Assembly (NCBI RefSeq): GCF_001562255.1
Contig: NZ_CP014301.1
Span: 5,177,501 to 5,241,500, forward strand
Direction: 5' to 3'
Length of the DNA: 64,000 nucleotides
Source: Bosea sp. PAMC 26642
Lineage (GTDB): Bacteria; Pseudomonadota; Alphaproteobacteria; Rhizobiales; Beijerinckiaceae
Positions 1 to 9,621 of the stretch are shown here, piece by piece. The translations under genes and the position numbers were made by a program. How positions within the stretch are numbered: position 1 is the first letter of the stretch; the number at the start of each line of letters is the position of its first letter. Below the pieces are notes generated by a model, which saw only the letters and a program-made list of their open reading frames with translations, made no database searches and was not told the DNA's origin.

Positions 1-1
1 C

Positions 2-1474
2 TATCTGGACCGGATCGAGAACGCGCTCGGCGAAGCCGTCATCTCGCGCGACAAGGCGCGCCGCGAGGAGAGCTGGGTCAAGCTCGAGAAGGCCTTCGAG
101 GCTCGCGAGAAGGTTTCCGGCGTCATCTTCAACACCGTCAAGGGCGGCTACACCGTCGATCTCGACGGCGCCGTGGCCTTCCTGCCGCGTTCGCAGGTCG
201 ACATCCGTCCGATCCGCGACGTCGGCCCGCTGATGGGCCAGCCGCAGCCCTTCGAGATCCTCAAGATGGATCGCCGCCGCGGCAACATCGTCGTGTCGCG
301 CCGCACCGTCCTCGAAGAGACCCGCGCCGAAGCCCGTTCCGAGCTGGTCGCCAGCCTCGAAGAGGGTCAGGTCATCGACGGCGTCGTCAAGAACATCACC
401 GAATACGGTGCGTTCGTCGATCTGGGCGGCATCGACGGCCTGCTCCATGTCACCGACATGGCCTGGCGTCGCGTCAACCACCCGTCCGAGGTCGTGACCA
501 TCGGCCAGTCGGTCAAGGTCAAGATCATCAAGATCAACCAGGACACGCACCGCATCTCGCTCGGCATCAAGCAGCTGCTTGCCGATCCGTGGGATGGCAT
601 TGCGGCGCGTTACCCCGTCGGTGCGCGCCTCAAGGGTCGCGTCACCAACATCACGGACTACGGCGCCTTCGTCGAAGTGGAGCCGGGTATCGAAGGCCTG
701 ATCCACGTCTCCGAGATGTCCTGGACCAAGAAGAACGTCCACCCCGGCAAGATCGTCTCGACCTCCCAGGAAGTCGACGTCGCGATCCTCGAGGTCGATC
801 AGGTCAAGCGCCGCATCTCGCTGGGTCTCAAGCAGACCCTGCGCAACCCCTGGGAGGTCTTCGCGGAGACCCATCCGACCGGTTCGACGGTCGAGGGCGA
901 GGTCAAGAACAAGACCGAGTTCGGCCTGTTCCTGGGTCTCGAAGGCGATATCGACGGCATGATCCATCTCTCCGATCTCGACTGGAACCGTCCGGGCGAG
1001 CAGGTCATCGAGGAATACAAGAAGGGCGACATGCTGCAGGCTGTCGTTCTCGATGTGGACGTCGAGAAGGAGCGCATCTCGCTCGGCCTGAAGCAGCTCG
1101 GCGGCGATCCCTTCGTGGAGGCCGGCGAGTTCAAGAAGGGTCAGGTCGTCACCTGCGAGGTGATCGAGGTCAAGGAAGGCGGTCTTGATGTCAAGATCAC
1201 CGGAACCGACATGACCACCTTCATCAAGCGCGCCGAAATCGCCCGCGAGCGCGCCGATCAGCGCCCCGAGCGCTTCGCCGCCGGCGAGAAGGTCGATGCC
1301 CGCGTCATCCTCTTCGACAAGAAGGCGCGCAAGATCCAGGTCTCGATCAAGGCCCTGGAGATGGCCGAGGAGAAGGAGGCGATGGCGCAGTACGGCTCCG
1401 CCGACTCCGGCGCTTCGCTCGGCGACATCCTGGGCGCCGCCCTCAAGAAGGCGACGACCACCGACAAGAAGTGA
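2..1474 (+). CDS. rpsA: 30S ribosomal protein S1, 5' end missing
   Basis: Binds mRNA on the 30S subunit and promotes initiation on structured or weak Shine-Dalgarno messages. The frame is open from base 2, so the start lies outside the window; 490 residues are visible. They carry most of one S1 (OB-fold) repeat followed by four complete ones, with recognisable cores such as [20 protein letters not shown] and [10 protein letters not shown], and a Lys/Ala-rich tail. Full alphaproteobacterial S1 proteins are usually around 560-570 residues, so roughly 75 residues are probably missing. A strong terminator follows 36 bases after the stop. The downstream sppA-ihfB-lapA genes are the usual rpsA neighbours. 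Confidence 0.97.
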   Translation, partial: YLDRIENALGEAVISRDKARREESWVKLEKAFEAREKVSGVIFNTVKGGYTVDLDGAVAFLPRSQVDIRPIRDVGPLMGQPQPFEILKMDRRRGNIVVSRRTVLEETRAEARSELVASLEEGQVIDGVVKNITEYGAFVDLGGIDGLLHVTDMAWRRVNHPSEVVTIGQSVKVKIIKINQDTHRISLGIKQLLADPWDGIAARYPVGARLKGRVTNITDYGAFVEVEPGIEGLIHVSEMSWTKKNVHPGKIVSTSQEVDVAILEVDQVKRRISLGLKQTLRNPWEVFAETHPTGSTVEGEVKNKTEFGLFLGLEGDIDGMIHLSDLDWNRPGEQVIEEYKKGDMLQAVVLDVDVEKERISLGLKQLGGDPFVEAGEFKKGQVVTCEVIEVKEGGLDVKITGTDMTTFIKRAEIARERADQRPERFAAGEKVDARVILFDKKARKIQVSIKALEMAEEKEAMAQYGSADSGASLGDILGAALKKATTTDKK

Positions 1475-1510
1475 GGTTTCGGCCGCGAAAGCGGCCGGCT
1501 CATCAGACCA

Positions 1511-1544
1511 GCCCGCGCGGAGCGATCCGCGCGGGCTTTTGTTT
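1511..1544 (+). terminator. Rho-independent terminator of rpsA
   Basis: A perfect 10-bp GC stem (1511-1520 with 1527-1536) closes a 6-base loop and is followed by TTTTGTTT. It lies 36 bases past the rpsA stop and should end that transcript before the Hsp70-like gene. Confidence 0.85.
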
Positions 1545-1553
1545 CGGACCACC

Positions 1554-1685
1554 TGTCATTCCGGGGCGGCCCGCAGGGCCGAACCCGGAACCCACGACCG
1601 GATGCACCCTGACCGCCGCTGCTGGGAAGCGCTCGCCCGGTCGTGGGTTCCGGGTTCTTCGCTGACGCGAAGCCCCGGAATGACA
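1554..1685. repeat. Intergenic hairpin repeat, GTCATTCCGG family
   Basis: Perfect 13-bp outer arms (1554-1566 and 1673-1685, TGTCATTCCGGGG type) enclose perfect 21-bp inner arms (1581-1601 and 1638-1658), so the whole element can fold into a long interrupted hairpin. The outer arm motif recurs at several other intergenic places in the window (4383, 19386, 24438, 36616, 47162). It ends 33 bases before the start codon at 1719. Confidence 0.85.
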
Positions 1686-1718
1686 ATCCGCATCTGGCCC
1701 GTGAGATAGGAAACAACC

Positions 1719-3008
1719 ATGACCACCGCGGCGATCGGCATCGATTTCGGCACCACCAACAGCGTCGTCGCGCTGGCCAATGCCAATGGTTCGGTGACGA
1801 CGCGCTCCTTCGCGACGAAGCAGGGTGCTGTCGATGCCTATCGCTCGGCGCTGATGTTCTGGCGCGAGGGCAGGCCGCCCAAGACCCATGTCGCCCATGT
1901 CAGCGGCCCCGACGCGCTCGACATGGCGTTGGGCATGACGACGGAGCACCGCTTCCTGCAGTCGCTGAAGACCCACCTCTCCAGCCGCGCCTTCCAGGAG
2001 ACCCGGCTGTTCGGCAAGCTGTTCCAGCTCGAAGACCTGATCGGCGTCTTCCTGAGCGACATTTCGGCCGGCCTCGACGGGCTGGCGCAGACTCCCCTCG
2101 TCTCCGGCCGCCCGGTCGTCTTCGCGGGCGAGCGGCCCGACGAGGAGCTGGCGCTGGGCCGCCTCAAGGCCTCCTATGCCAAGGCCGGCCTGTCTCAAGT
2201 CGACTTTGCCTATGAGCCGCTAGGCGCCGCCTATTGGTACGCCCGCGATCTGAAGCAGCCGCAGACCATGCTGGTCGCCGATTTCGGCGGCGGCACCAGC
2301 GACTTCTCCGTCATGCGCTTCGAGCCCGGCGGGGCAGGGCGGCTCGATGCCATCCCGCTCTCCCATGCCGGCGTCGGCGTCGCGGGTGATACCTTCGACT
2401 ACCGCATCATCGAGCACGCGATCTCGCCTCGTCTCGGCAAGGGCACCGACTACCGCTCCTTCGAGAAGCTGCTGCCGATTCCGGCGCATTACCACGCCGC
2501 CTTCGCGCAATGGCACCGGCTCTCCCTGATGAAGAGCCGCGAGACCATGGCCGAACTCAAGGCGCTGATCCGCGACGCGGTCGAGCCGGGCAAGCTCGAG
2601 GACCTGCTGACCGTGATCGAATACGATCTCGGCTACGAACTTTACCGCGCCGTCTCCGCCGCCAAGATCGCGTTGTCGGGCGCGGACGAAACCGTGCTGA
2701 GCTTCCGCCAGATGGATGTGACGATCGAGACGCCGATCCGCCGCAGCGATTTCGAGAGCTGGATCGCCGACGATGTCGGCGCAATCGAAACCGCGCTTGA
2801 CCGCGCCCTGAACGAGGCGAATGTCTCCGCCGGCGCGATCGAGGCCGTCTTCATGACCGGCGGCACCTCGCATGTGCCCGCCGTCCGCGCCCTGTTCGAC
2901 CGTCGCTTCGGCGAAGCCAGAGTCCATATCGGCGACGCTTTCCGCTCGGTTGCGAGCGGGCTCGCTCTGCTGGCGCTGGACCGGCAGCGGGCGCTGTCGC
3001 CGGCCTGA
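1719..3008 (+). CDS. Hsp70-family protein (YegD-like actin-fold ATPase)
   Basis: A 429-residue protein with the actin/Hsp70 ATPase fold but no DnaK-type substrate-binding domain. The phosphate-1 loop is at the N-terminus (IGIDFGTTNS, residues 6-15), phosphate-2 near residues 186-197 (LVADFGGGTSDF) and the adenosine loop near 378-388 (FMTGGTSHVP). Length and architecture resemble E. coli YegD (about 450 residues), whose role is unclear. It sits between rpsA and sppA, but the terminator at 1511 suggests it is transcribed separately from rpsA. Its substrate and partner are unknown; only the ATPase fold is certain. Confidence 0.88.
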   Translation: MTTAAIGIDFGTTNSVVALANANGSVTTRSFATKQGAVDAYRSALMFWREGRPPKTHVAHVSGPDALDMALGMTTEHRFLQSLKTHLSSRAFQETRLFGKLFQLEDLIGVFLSDISAGLDGLAQTPLVSGRPVVFAGERPDEELALGRLKASYAKAGLSQVDFAYEPLGAAYWYARDLKQPQTMLVADFGGGTSDFSVMRFEPGGAGRLDAIPLSHAGVGVAGDTFDYRIIEHAISPRLGKGTDYRSFEKLLPIPAHYHAAFAQWHRLSLMKSRETMAELKALIRDAVEPGKLEDLLTVIEYDLGYELYRAVSAAKIALSGADETVLSFRQMDVTIETPIRRSDFESWIADDVGAIETALDRALNEANVSAGAIEAVFMTGGTSHVPAVRALFDRRFGEARVHIGDAFRSVASGLALLALDRQRALSPA

Positions 3009-3078
3009 TCCCGGCCATGCGCCTTGCCGGGCCGACAGGCCGGGTCTACATCACGGGTCACCCGCGAGGAGCCGCTCC

Positions 3079-4047
3079 ATGTCGTCCGATGCCGATCTGC
3101 TTGCCGACCGCCGCAGCCTGCGGCGAAAGCTGACGCTCTGGCGGCTGCTGGCATTGGTCGGCGTGCTGATCGCGGCCGGTATCGGCGGGCTGGCCTGGAG
3201 CGGACGGACGCCCGGTTCGGTCTCGCAGGCCCATATCGCGCGCGTGACGATCTCCGGCTTCATTTCCGGCGACAGGCGCACGCTGGAACTGATCAAGTCG
3301 ATCGAGGACAGTCGCGCTACCGCAGTCCTGGTCAAGATCGACAGCCCCGGCGGCACCACGACGGGGTCCGAGGCGATCTACGATGCGCTGCGCCGCCTGG
3401 CCGCCAAGAAGCCGATGGTCGCCGTCGTCGACGGCCTCGCGGCGTCGGGCGGCTATATTGCCGCGCTCGGCTCCGACCGCATCGTCGCCCGCCAGACCTC
3501 GCTCGTCGGGTCGATCGGCGTGCTCTTCCAGTTTCCCAATGTCGGGCGCTTGCTCGATACGATCGGCGTCAAGCTGGAGGAGATCAAGTCCAGCCCGCTC
3601 AAGGCGGCCCCGAACGGCTTCGAGCCGACTTCGCCGGAAGCACGCGCGGCCCTGCAGCGCGTCGTCGACGACAATTACGACTGGTTCAAGCGCCTTGTCC
3701 GCGACCGCCGCAGCCTGGCCGATCCCGAGGTCGCCGCCGTCTCCGACGGCCGCGTCCATTCCGGCCGTCAGGCGGTCGCGCTCAAGCTGATCGACGAGAT
3801 CGGCGGCGAGCCCGAAGCCATCGCCTGGCTGGAGCGCGAGAAGAGCGTTGCCAAGGATCTGCCGGTGCGCGACTGGCGCCGCCGCAGCGAATCCTCCTCC
3901 TTCGGCCTGTGGAGCGCAGGCGAGGCTCTGGCCCGTGCCGCCGGGCTGGAAACCGTCGCCGTGCTGATCGCCCGCGCCGCAGAGCAGCCGCTCGGCTTGC
4001 GTCTTGACGCGCCCTTGGCGCTCTGGCAGCCTGCGCTTGAAAAATGA
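3079..4047 (+). CDS. sppA: Signal peptide peptidase SppA, short form
   Basis: Membrane-bound serine protease (family S49) that degrades cleaved signal peptides in the inner membrane. The 322-residue protein has one N-terminal membrane segment at about residues 20-40 and a single protease domain. The Ser/Lys dyad is visible as Ser123 in LAASGGY and Lys175 in [11 protein letters not shown] chose ATG 3079, preceded by GCGAGGAG; the frame stays open further upstream but that part is not protein-like. It is followed after 28 bases by ihfB, the usual rhizobial order, and the two are probably cotranscribed. Confidence 0.93.
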   Translation: MSSDADLLADRRSLRRKLTLWRLLALVGVLIAAGIGGLAWSGRTPGSVSQAHIARVTISGFISGDRRTLELIKSIEDSRATAVLVKIDSPGGTTTGSEAIYDALRRLAAKKPMVAVVDGLAASGGYIAALGSDRIVARQTSLVGSIGVLFQFPNVGRLLDTIGVKLEEIKSSPLKAAPNGFEPTSPEARAALQRVVDDNYDWFKRLVRDRRSLADPEVAAVSDGRVHSGRQAVALKLIDEIGGEPEAIAWLEREKSVAKDLPVRDWRRRSESSSFGLWSAGEALARAAGLETVAVLIARAAEQPLGLRLDAPLALWQPALEK

Positions 4048-4075
4048 TGTTGATACAAGCGGTTATCCTGGAACA

Positions 4076-4360
4076 ATGATTAAATCCGAACTCGTTCAAC
4101 GCATCGCCGAGCGCAACACCCATTTGTATCAGCGCGATATCGAAAACATCGTCACGGCGATCCTTGACGAGGTCGTCAAGGCGCTCGGACGCGGGGATCG
4201 GGTCGAGCTGCGCGGCTTCGGCGCCTTCTCGCGCAAGGCGCGCGCGGCCCGCGTCGGCCGCAACCCGCGCACTGGCGATGCGGTCGAGGTCGACGAGAAA
4301 TTCGTCCCCGTCTTCAAGACGGGCAAGGAGCTTCGCCTGCGTTTGAACGGCAAGGTGTGA
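4076..4360 (+). CDS. ihfB: Integration host factor subunit beta
   Basis: Small DNA-bending protein that pairs with IHF-alpha and shapes nucleoid, sigma-54 promoter and recombination complexes. The 94-residue length is standard. It has the HU/IHF fold and the DNA-binding arm motif GRNPRTG, whose proline intercalates into the minor groove. The start MIKSELVQ at 4076 matches the family; an in-frame ATG 72 bases upstream lies inside sppA and is not needed. rpoN, whose promoters often require IHF, lies about 40 kb away in this window. Confidence 0.95.
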   Translation: MIKSELVQRIAERNTHLYQRDIENIVTAILDEVVKALGRGDRVELRGFGAFSRKARAARVGRNPRTGDAVEVDEKFVPVFKTGKELRLRLNGKV

Positions 4361-4382
4361 GGTTGCGGCGATTGGAAACCGC

Positions 4383-4490
4383 CGTCTTCCGGGCGCAGCG
4401 AAGCGGAGACCCGGAATCCATCCTGGAGAGCCACGGTGCCTTACGATGGATCACGGATCGGCGCCGCCACGCGGCTTGTCCTGGATGACG
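4383..4490. repeat. Intergenic hairpin repeat, GTCATTCCGG family (diverged copy)
   Basis: Between ihfB and the LapA gene. It has the GGGCGCAGCGAAGCGGAGA block followed by CCCGGAATCCATC, a central dyad, then GATCGGCGCCGCCACGCGGC and a terminal GGATGAC. The same blocks in the same or opposite orientation occur at 19386, 24438 and 36616. The arms have diverged (CTTCCGGG against CCTGGATG). Confidence 0.75.
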
Positions 4491-4602
4491 CCGCAGCTTT
4501 AGCAACGAGAGGATCGATCGAGGTCGATCCTCTTCGCCATCGTGACACTCATATGATGTCGGCCGGACAAGATAAGCGGCCACCCCGTGTGGAGGAACCC
4601 CA

Positions 4603-4941
4603 ATGAAATCCTTCTTCAAGGCCCTGATCCTTGTCCCCGTCGCCCTGGCGATCGTGCTGTTCTCCGTTGCCAACCGGGCGCCGGTGCGGGTCTCGTTCGA
4701 TCCGATCAGCCGTGATGCGCCGCTCTTCGCCTTCGACGTGCCGCTTTTCGCGGTCGTTCTCGCGGCCATCGCCGCAGGCGTACTGATCGGCGGCTTTGCT
4801 TCCTGGCTGGCGCAGGGCAAGCATCGCAAGGCTGCCCGGCGCAACCGCCGCGAGGCCGAGAGCCTGCGCGGCGAAACGCAGATGCTGCGCGCCGCCGTGC
4901 CCGATTCCGCCCTCCCGGCGCTGACCAGCGGCCGCGCCTGA
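4603..4941 (+). CDS. LapA-domain (DUF1049) inner-membrane protein
   Basis: A 112-residue protein with two membrane segments (about residues 5-22 and 42-65) and a basic C-terminal tail, the architecture of the LapA/DUF1049 family linked to LPS assembly in E. coli. Its place after ihfB is the usual one. A clear GGAGGAACCCCA leader gives a good ribosome-binding site for ATG 4603. Its stop overlaps the start of the next gene by one base (TGATG). The family assignment is firm; a direct role in LPS assembly here is inferred. Confidence 0.85.
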   Translation: MKSFFKALILVPVALAIVLFSVANRAPVRVSFDPISRDAPLFAFDVPLFAVVLAAIAAGVLIGGFASWLAQGKHRKAARRNRREAESLRGETQMLRAAVPDSALPALTSGRA

Positions 4942-5894
4942 TGCGGCTGTTCGACCACGGCGCCATCGACGCCGCCCTGAGCTATCCAGACCTGATCGAT
5001 ACGCTCGACGAAGCCTTTCGCGGCGACGCGGTGATGCCGCCGCGCGTCCATCACGACGTCCAGCGTCCGGGCGAGGACCCTGCCGTTCTGCTGATCATGC
5101 CGGCCTGGAGCGCGGCCGACGCCGAGAAACCCTATATCGGCACGAAGATCCTCTCGGTCTTCTTCGGCAACGGCAAGCTCGGCCTGCCCGGCGTTATGGG
5201 CGCCTATCTGCTGATGGACGGCAAGACCGGCGCGCCCCTGGCGGTGATGGACGGCAACCGCCTGACGCTGTGGCGCACGGCTGCGGCCTCGGCGCTCGCC
5301 TCCCGCTACATGTCGCGCCCCGACGCCAGCCGGATGCTGATGGTCGGCGCCGGGGCGCTCGCGCCCTTCCTGATCAAGGCGCATATGTCCGTGCGCCCGC
5401 TCACCGACATCGCGATCTGGGCGCGCCGACCCGAAGCGGCCGCCGCCGTGGTCGAGGAACTGGCGCGTGACGGCATCGTCGTCCGTGCCGTTGCCGATCT
5501 CGAAGGCGAGGCCCGCACCGCTGATATCATCTCCTGCGCGACCAATGCGACCGAGCCCCTGATCCATGGCAAATGGCTCAAGCGCGACGCCCATCTCGAC
5601 CTCATCGGCGCCTTCACCATGCAGATGCGCGAGACCGATGCCGACGCGCTCGATCGTGCCCGTGTCGTCGTCGATTCCGCCAAGGCGATCGGCGAGGGCG
5701 GCGACGTTGCGGTCGCGATCGCAGAGGGCAGCTACAGCGCCGACAAGATCGCCGGCACGCTGGCCGATCTCTGCCGCGGCACGATCGCCGGCACCGTCGA
5801 GGGCGGCGAGGTCACGCTGTTCAAGTCGGTCGGCGTCGCGCTCGAGGATCTCGCGGCAGCGGTTGCGGTCTGGGAACGCGCGGCCGCCGGTTGA
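4941..5894 (+). CDS. Ornithine cyclodeaminase / mu-crystallin family protein
   Basis: A 317-residue NAD(P)-binding protein of the OCD/mu-crystallin family. Members deaminate ornithine to proline, reduce ketimines or dehydrogenate alanine, so the substrate cannot be read from sequence. Family marks include KILSVFFGN, GKTGAPLAVMDGNRLT and the nucleotide-binding segment MLMVGAGALAPFLIKAH (near residues 133-149). The start overlaps the LapA-gene stop by one base, so the two are translationally coupled. In other alphaproteobacteria trpF often follows lapA; it is absent at this position. Confidence 0.85.
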   Translation: MRLFDHGAIDAALSYPDLIDTLDEAFRGDAVMPPRVHHDVQRPGEDPAVLLIMPAWSAADAEKPYIGTKILSVFFGNGKLGLPGVMGAYLLMDGKTGAPLAVMDGNRLTLWRTAAASALASRYMSRPDASRMLMVGAGALAPFLIKAHMSVRPLTDIAIWARRPEAAAAVVEELARDGIVVRAVADLEGEARTADIISCATNATEPLIHGKWLKRDAHLDLIGAFTMQMRETDADALDRARVVVDSAKAIGEGGDVAVAIAEGSYSADKIAGTLADLCRGTIAGTVEGGEVTLFKSVGVALEDLAAAVAVWERAAAG

Positions 5895-6048
5895 ACTCTC
5901 GAGAGCGGCGGAGCTGCCGGTGCTGGCTGCCGCGACACGGCGGCGGGCGCCCCGGTTAACCAAAGCTGAAACAAGCCGTTCGGATGCAAGCCAATTCTAA
6001 CCGGCTCTTAACCACGGAGGTCCCAACTCCGAGGTGAAAGGGGGCCGT

Positions 6049-7026
6049 ATGCCTGTACGATCGACAGTCTTCACTCCGGCGGCCTGGCGGCTCTCCGCTC
6101 TGTCCACTGCTGCGGCGGCCGGCCTTCTGGCGTCCCTCGTCGCCCCGGCGGCGGCCTTCTATCCCAAGAAGGGCGACAGCGAACCCCATCACGGTGTCCG
6201 CGACGCCCGCCGCATGGCGATCCAGGGCATCGACGTCTCGCGCTGGCAGGACGAGATCGATTGGGACAAGGTCAAGGATGCCGGAACCCGTTTCGCCTTC
6301 ATCAAGGCGACCGAGGGCGGCGACCATCTCGACCCGAACTTCCGCCGCAACTGGGACGGTGCCAAGAAGGCGGGCGTGCCGCGCGGCGCCTATCATTTCG
6401 TCTGGTGGTGCAGGCCCGCCAAGGATCAGGTGCGCTGGTTCAAGCGCCACATCCCGCGCGATCCCGACGCGTTGCCGCCGGTGCTCGATGTCGAGTGGCA
6501 GAACGGCTCGCAATGCACCCGCAAGGTCTCGCGCGAGGATGCGCTGGCAAAAATCCGCACCATGCTGGCGGCGCTGCAGGCGCATACCGGCAAGAAGCCC
6601 ATCATCTATACCGACATCAACTTCCACGAGGACATTCTCGAGGGCGAGTTCAACGACTACCCCTATTGGCTGCGCTCGACGGCGGCCCCGCTCAGGCATC
6701 GCTACGCCCGGACAAAATGGGAGTTCTGGCAATTCACCACGACCGGCAAGGTCCCCGGCATCACCGGCGACGTCGATCGCAACGCCTTCTTCGGAAGCGA
6801 GAGCGAATTCGCCGCCTGGCGGCAGGGCCGCTACGACATCGGCGCCCGCAGATGGCTCGGCGGCGAGAAGATGATCGCGGGACAGAAGCCGCCGGCGACC
6901 TCGGCGGGTTCATATGCGCCCAAGGCGGCGGGCGGTACGCAGCTGCGGCTCGTTCCGCCGGGCAAGCTGTCGCAGCGCACCGCGGCCAATCGCGATGCAT
7001 CGACGGGCACGATCGGGCGGGATTAA
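6049..7026 (+). CDS. Secreted glycoside hydrolase family 25 (lysozyme-like)
   Basis: Probable N-acetylmuramidase exported to the periplasm or cell surface. The 325-residue protein starts with an Ala-rich signal peptide (about residues 1-36), then a GH25 barrel beginning at IQGIDVSRWQ (Asp62) with the catalytic DxE pair in LDVEWQ (Asp147, Glu149), and ends with a low-complexity tail of about 65 residues. I chose ATG 6049 because AAAGGGGG lies just upstream; an in-frame GTG at 6034 is the alternative. It stands alone between the OCD gene and a convergent small membrane protein. Confidence 0.88.
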   Translation: MPVRSTVFTPAAWRLSALSTAAAAGLLASLVAPAAAFYPKKGDSEPHHGVRDARRMAIQGIDVSRWQDEIDWDKVKDAGTRFAFIKATEGGDHLDPNFRRNWDGAKKAGVPRGAYHFVWWCRPAKDQVRWFKRHIPRDPDALPPVLDVEWQNGSQCTRKVSREDALAKIRTMLAALQAHTGKKPIIYTDINFHEDILEGEFNDYPYWLRSTAAPLRHRYARTKWEFWQFTTTGKVPGITGDVDRNAFFGSESEFAAWRQGRYDIGARRWLGGEKMIAGQKPPATSAGSYAPKAAGGTQLRLVPPGKLSQRTAANRDASTGTIGRD

Positions 7027-7184
7027 GGGAGGTTTGATCGATGTCGGCGAGGGGGCTACTTGAGCAAGCGGTTCGGCACGTGACGGCAGGCTTCGACCAA
7101 AACAAAAGGCGGCCCTACGCGGCCTCGGCCGAGGGTGACATCGCGGCGAGACCACCATCGTGGCGGCGTGGATCGGCGGGTCTG

Positions 7185-7415
7185 CTACTGTTCACGCTTG
7201 TAGTGGATCGTCGACGCGCCGATCAGGTAGCCGGTATTCAGCGCGAAGATGTAGCCGATCAAAATCGCGACCCTGAACAGGTTGAATTGCCCCAAGGCAA
7301 CCCAGATCAAAGTAAAGCTGGCTATCAGGACAACGGAGACCGGAACGAGAACAACGATGCGTGCTCGCAAGCTGAGCAGAAAGCCTACCACGACCAGGAT
7401 TATCGCGATAAGCAA
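7185..7415 (-). CDS. Small three-helix membrane protein, TTG start
   Basis: A predicted 76-residue, almost entirely hydrophobic protein with three likely membrane segments (LIAIILVVVGFLL, VVLVPVSVVLIASF, and VAILIGYIFALNTGYLIG). The frame can be extended to a GTG at 7460, but GGGAGG sits 5 bases before a TTG at 7415, and starting there begins the protein directly at the first helix. No family recognised. It converges with the GH25 gene. It is real if the ribosome-binding site is taken seriously; expression is unknown. Confidence 0.55.
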   Translation of the reverse strand: MLIAIILVVVGFLLSLRARIVVLVPVSVVLIASFTLIWVALGQFNLFRVAILIGYIFALNTGYLIGASTIHYKREQ

Positions 7416-7744
7416 TTGAGCCTCCCGGGTACTGAACACAACACAACATGACGTTTTCACGCCGACGCAGCCGCGCGATTTCTATCGCGCACGGCCGACA
7501 ATAGCCTCTGCTCGGTTAAGCAAGCGTAACCGGCACGGATTCAATGCGATTTGTCGATTATTTGAGCATTCGACTGGCTTGGCAGGGGTGCTGGTGAAAA
7601 GCGTCGCCTGCGGCCGGATGGCCATGGAGCGCGGCAGGATTAGAACGCGACAGGAGCAGATTGCGCGGTACGGCCTGACAGCAGGCCGTTTCGCGCTATA
7701 AAGCCGACAAGAAGCAATAGCTCCAAGATATCCGGGAGGACACC
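7416..7744. other. Intergenic region upstream of isovaleryl-CoA dehydrogenase
   Basis: About 330 bases between the divergently oriented small membrane gene and ivd. It must hold both promoters. I see no repeat, terminator or convincing reading frame in it. GGGAGG at its right end, 5 bases before the ATG, is the ivd ribosome-binding site. Confidence 0.5.
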
Positions 7745-8917
7745 ATGCTCGCCAACGCGCCACGCCCGTTCAACTTCGACCTTGGCGAGACCGCCGACGC
7801 GATCCGCGATACGGTCCATAGCTTCGCCCAGGAGAAGATCGCGCCGCGCGCGCAGGAGATCGACGCGACGAACCAGTTCCCGCGCGATCTCTGGCCGCAG
7901 ATGGGCGCGCTCGGTCTGCACGGCATCACGGTGAAGGAGGAGGATGGCGGCTCCGGGCTGGGCTATCTCGAGCATGTCGTGGCGATCGAGGAGATCAGCC
8001 GCGCCTCGGCCTCGGTCGGCCTGTCCTACGGCGCCCACAGCAATCTCTGCATCAACCAGATCGCCCGCAACGGCAACGCCGCCCAAAAGGCGAAGTATCT
8101 GCCGAAGCTGATCTCGGGCGAGCATGTCGGTGCGCTCGCCATGTCCGAACCCGGCGCCGGCTCCGACGTCGTCTCGATGAAGACGCGCGCCGAGAAGACC
8201 GGCGACCGCTATGTCCTGAACGGCAACAAGATGTGGATCACCAACGGCCCGATCGCCGAGACGCTGGTCGTCTACGCCAAGACCGATCCGGCTGCGGGCT
8301 CCAAGGGCGTCAGCGCCTTCCTGATCGAGAAGGGCATGAAGGGCTTCTCGACGCATCCGAAGCTCGACAAGCTGGGTATGCGCGGCTCTGACACGTGCGA
8401 GCTCGTCTTCCAAGATTGCGAGGTTCCCGAGGAAAACGTGCTCGGCAGCGTCGGACGCGGCGTCAACGTGCTGATGTCGGGCCTCGACTATGAGCGCGTC
8501 GTGCTCTCGGCCGGCCCGCTGGGCATCATGCAGGCGGCGCTCGACGTGGTCATGCCCTATGTCCATGAGCGCAAGCAGTTCGGCCAGTCGATCGGCGAGT
8601 TCCAGCTCGTCCAGGGCAAGCTCGCCGACATGTATGTGATGATGAACGCCTGCAAGGCCTATGTGTACGCTGTCGCAAAAGCCTGCGACCGCGGCGAGAC
8701 CACCCGCGAGGACGCAGCCGGCGCGATCCTGATCTCAGCCGAGAAGGCGACGCAGATCGCGCTCGATGCAATCCAGCTTTTGGGTGGCAACGGCTACATC
8801 AACGACTACCCGACCGGGCGCCTGCTGCGCGACGCGAAGCTCTACGAGATCGGCGCCGGCACCAGCGAGATCCGGCGCATGCTGATCGGGCGGGAATTGT
8901 TCCAGAAGACGAGGTGA
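7745..8917 (+). CDS. ivd: Isovaleryl-CoA dehydrogenase
   Basis: FAD enzyme of leucine breakdown that oxidises isovaleryl-CoA to 3-methylcrotonyl-CoA and passes electrons to ETF. The 390-residue sequence has the acyl-CoA dehydrogenase signatures ([10 protein letters not shown], residues 132-141; QLLGGNGY near the C-terminus). The catalytic base is in the position peculiar to isovaleryl-CoA dehydrogenases, Glu250 in LDYERVVLS, rather than near the C-terminus, which separates it from the paralogue at 59565. GGGAGG is the ribosome-binding site. The other leucine-degradation genes (mccA, mccB) are not beside it. Confidence 0.92.
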   Translation: MLANAPRPFNFDLGETADAIRDTVHSFAQEKIAPRAQEIDATNQFPRDLWPQMGALGLHGITVKEEDGGSGLGYLEHVVAIEEISRASASVGLSYGAHSNLCINQIARNGNAAQKAKYLPKLISGEHVGALAMSEPGAGSDVVSMKTRAEKTGDRYVLNGNKMWITNGPIAETLVVYAKTDPAAGSKGVSAFLIEKGMKGFSTHPKLDKLGMRGSDTCELVFQDCEVPEENVLGSVGRGVNVLMSGLDYERVVLSAGPLGIMQAALDVVMPYVHERKQFGQSIGEFQLVQGKLADMYVMMNACKAYVYAVAKACDRGETTREDAAGAILISAEKATQIALDAIQLLGGNGYINDYPTGRLLRDAKLYEIGAGTSEIRRMLIGRELFQKTR

Positions 8918-8934
8918 AACACCGCCGCCTCTGT

Positions 8935-9074
8935 CCTTCTCCCGAATGGGAGAAGGTGGCCCGGAGGGCCGGATGAGGGCCTGCCGCCGCCGGAGAAAGA
9001 GCCCCACGGCGCCGTCGCGTTTCAACGTCCGGCCGCGGTCCCTCACCCCTGCCCCTCTCCCATCCGGGAGAGGG
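8935..9074. repeat. Intergenic repeat, CCTTCTCCC / GATGAGGG family
   Basis: Starts with the small hairpin CCTTCTCCCGAATGGGAGAAGG, then CCGGAGGGCCGGATGAGGG, and ends with CCCTCACCCCTGCCCCTCTCCC and a GGGAGAGG arm. Related elements lie at 11742 and 31549, and an isolated end hairpin at 9622. It separates ivd from the next gene and ends 35 bases before its start. Confidence 0.8.
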
Positions 9075-9109
9075 GTTCTTCCAGCGCTCTTCTTGATCAA
9101 CGAGGCCCT

Positions 9110-9607
9110 ATGCCCCTCTACTTCGCCTATGGCCTCAACATGGACCCGGTCGGGATGGCTGAGCGCTGCCCGCGCTCGAAGGCGCTCGGCCTCGCGCGCC
9201 TGCCGCGCCACCGCTTCATCGTCACCACCGACGGCTATGCCTCGGTGATCCGCGACCCGCGCGAGGCGGTCCATGGCGTGCTCTGGGACTGCGCGCTCGC
9301 CGACATCCGCACGCTCGACAAGTTCGAGGAACTGGCGAGCGGGCTCTACGTCAAGATCAGCCAGCCGGTGATCGTGCCCGGTGGGGCGAAGCGGGCGATG
9401 GTCTATGTCGGCCGCTCCGGCGAGGTCGGTCGGCCGAAGCTCGGCTATATGGAGACGGTGATCGCGAGCGCCCGGCATTGGGCGCTGCCGGAGGCTTACA
9501 TCGCTGGCCTGGCGCGGTTCCTCGGACGGCCGGAAACCGGCGCGAGCGAAGCTTTGCCGCCGGGTCCGGTGAAGGGCGTCCGGCCGCGGTCGGCTGCGCC
9601 GAAGTGA
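9110..9607 (+). CDS. Gamma-glutamylcyclotransferase-family protein
   Basis: A 165-residue protein with the GGCT fold. The substrate-binding YFAYGLNMD (variant of YGSN) is at residues 4-12 and the putative catalytic acid is in FEELASGLY (near residue 77). Family members split gamma-glutamyl amides with release of 5-oxoproline; the actual substrate here is unknown. It is flanked on both sides by repeats of the CCTTCTCCC family and is convergent with the ABC exporter. Confidence 0.8.
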   Translation: MPLYFAYGLNMDPVGMAERCPRSKALGLARLPRHRFIVTTDGYASVIRDPREAVHGVLWDCALADIRTLDKFEELASGLYVKISQPVIVPGGAKRAMVYVGRSGEVGRPKLGYMETVIASARHWALPEAYIAGLARFLGRPETGASEALPPGPVKGVRPRSAAPK

Positions 9608-9621
9608 AGGCGTGCGTTTTT

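Noticed and set aside
3010..3031. CCCGGC/GCCGGG hairpin after the Hsp70-like gene
   Set aside because: Only 6 bp with no T-run; such stems are expected by chance at this GC content.
4314..5963. A 549-codon open frame antisense to the LapA and OCD genes
   Set aside because: Same high-GC antisense artefact; both plus-strand genes are recognisable families.
7041..7451. A 136-codon plus-strand frame opposite the small three-helix protein
   Set aside because: Polar, Gln/Asp-rich with no ribosome-binding site; the minus-strand frame is a coherent membrane protein with GGGAGG.
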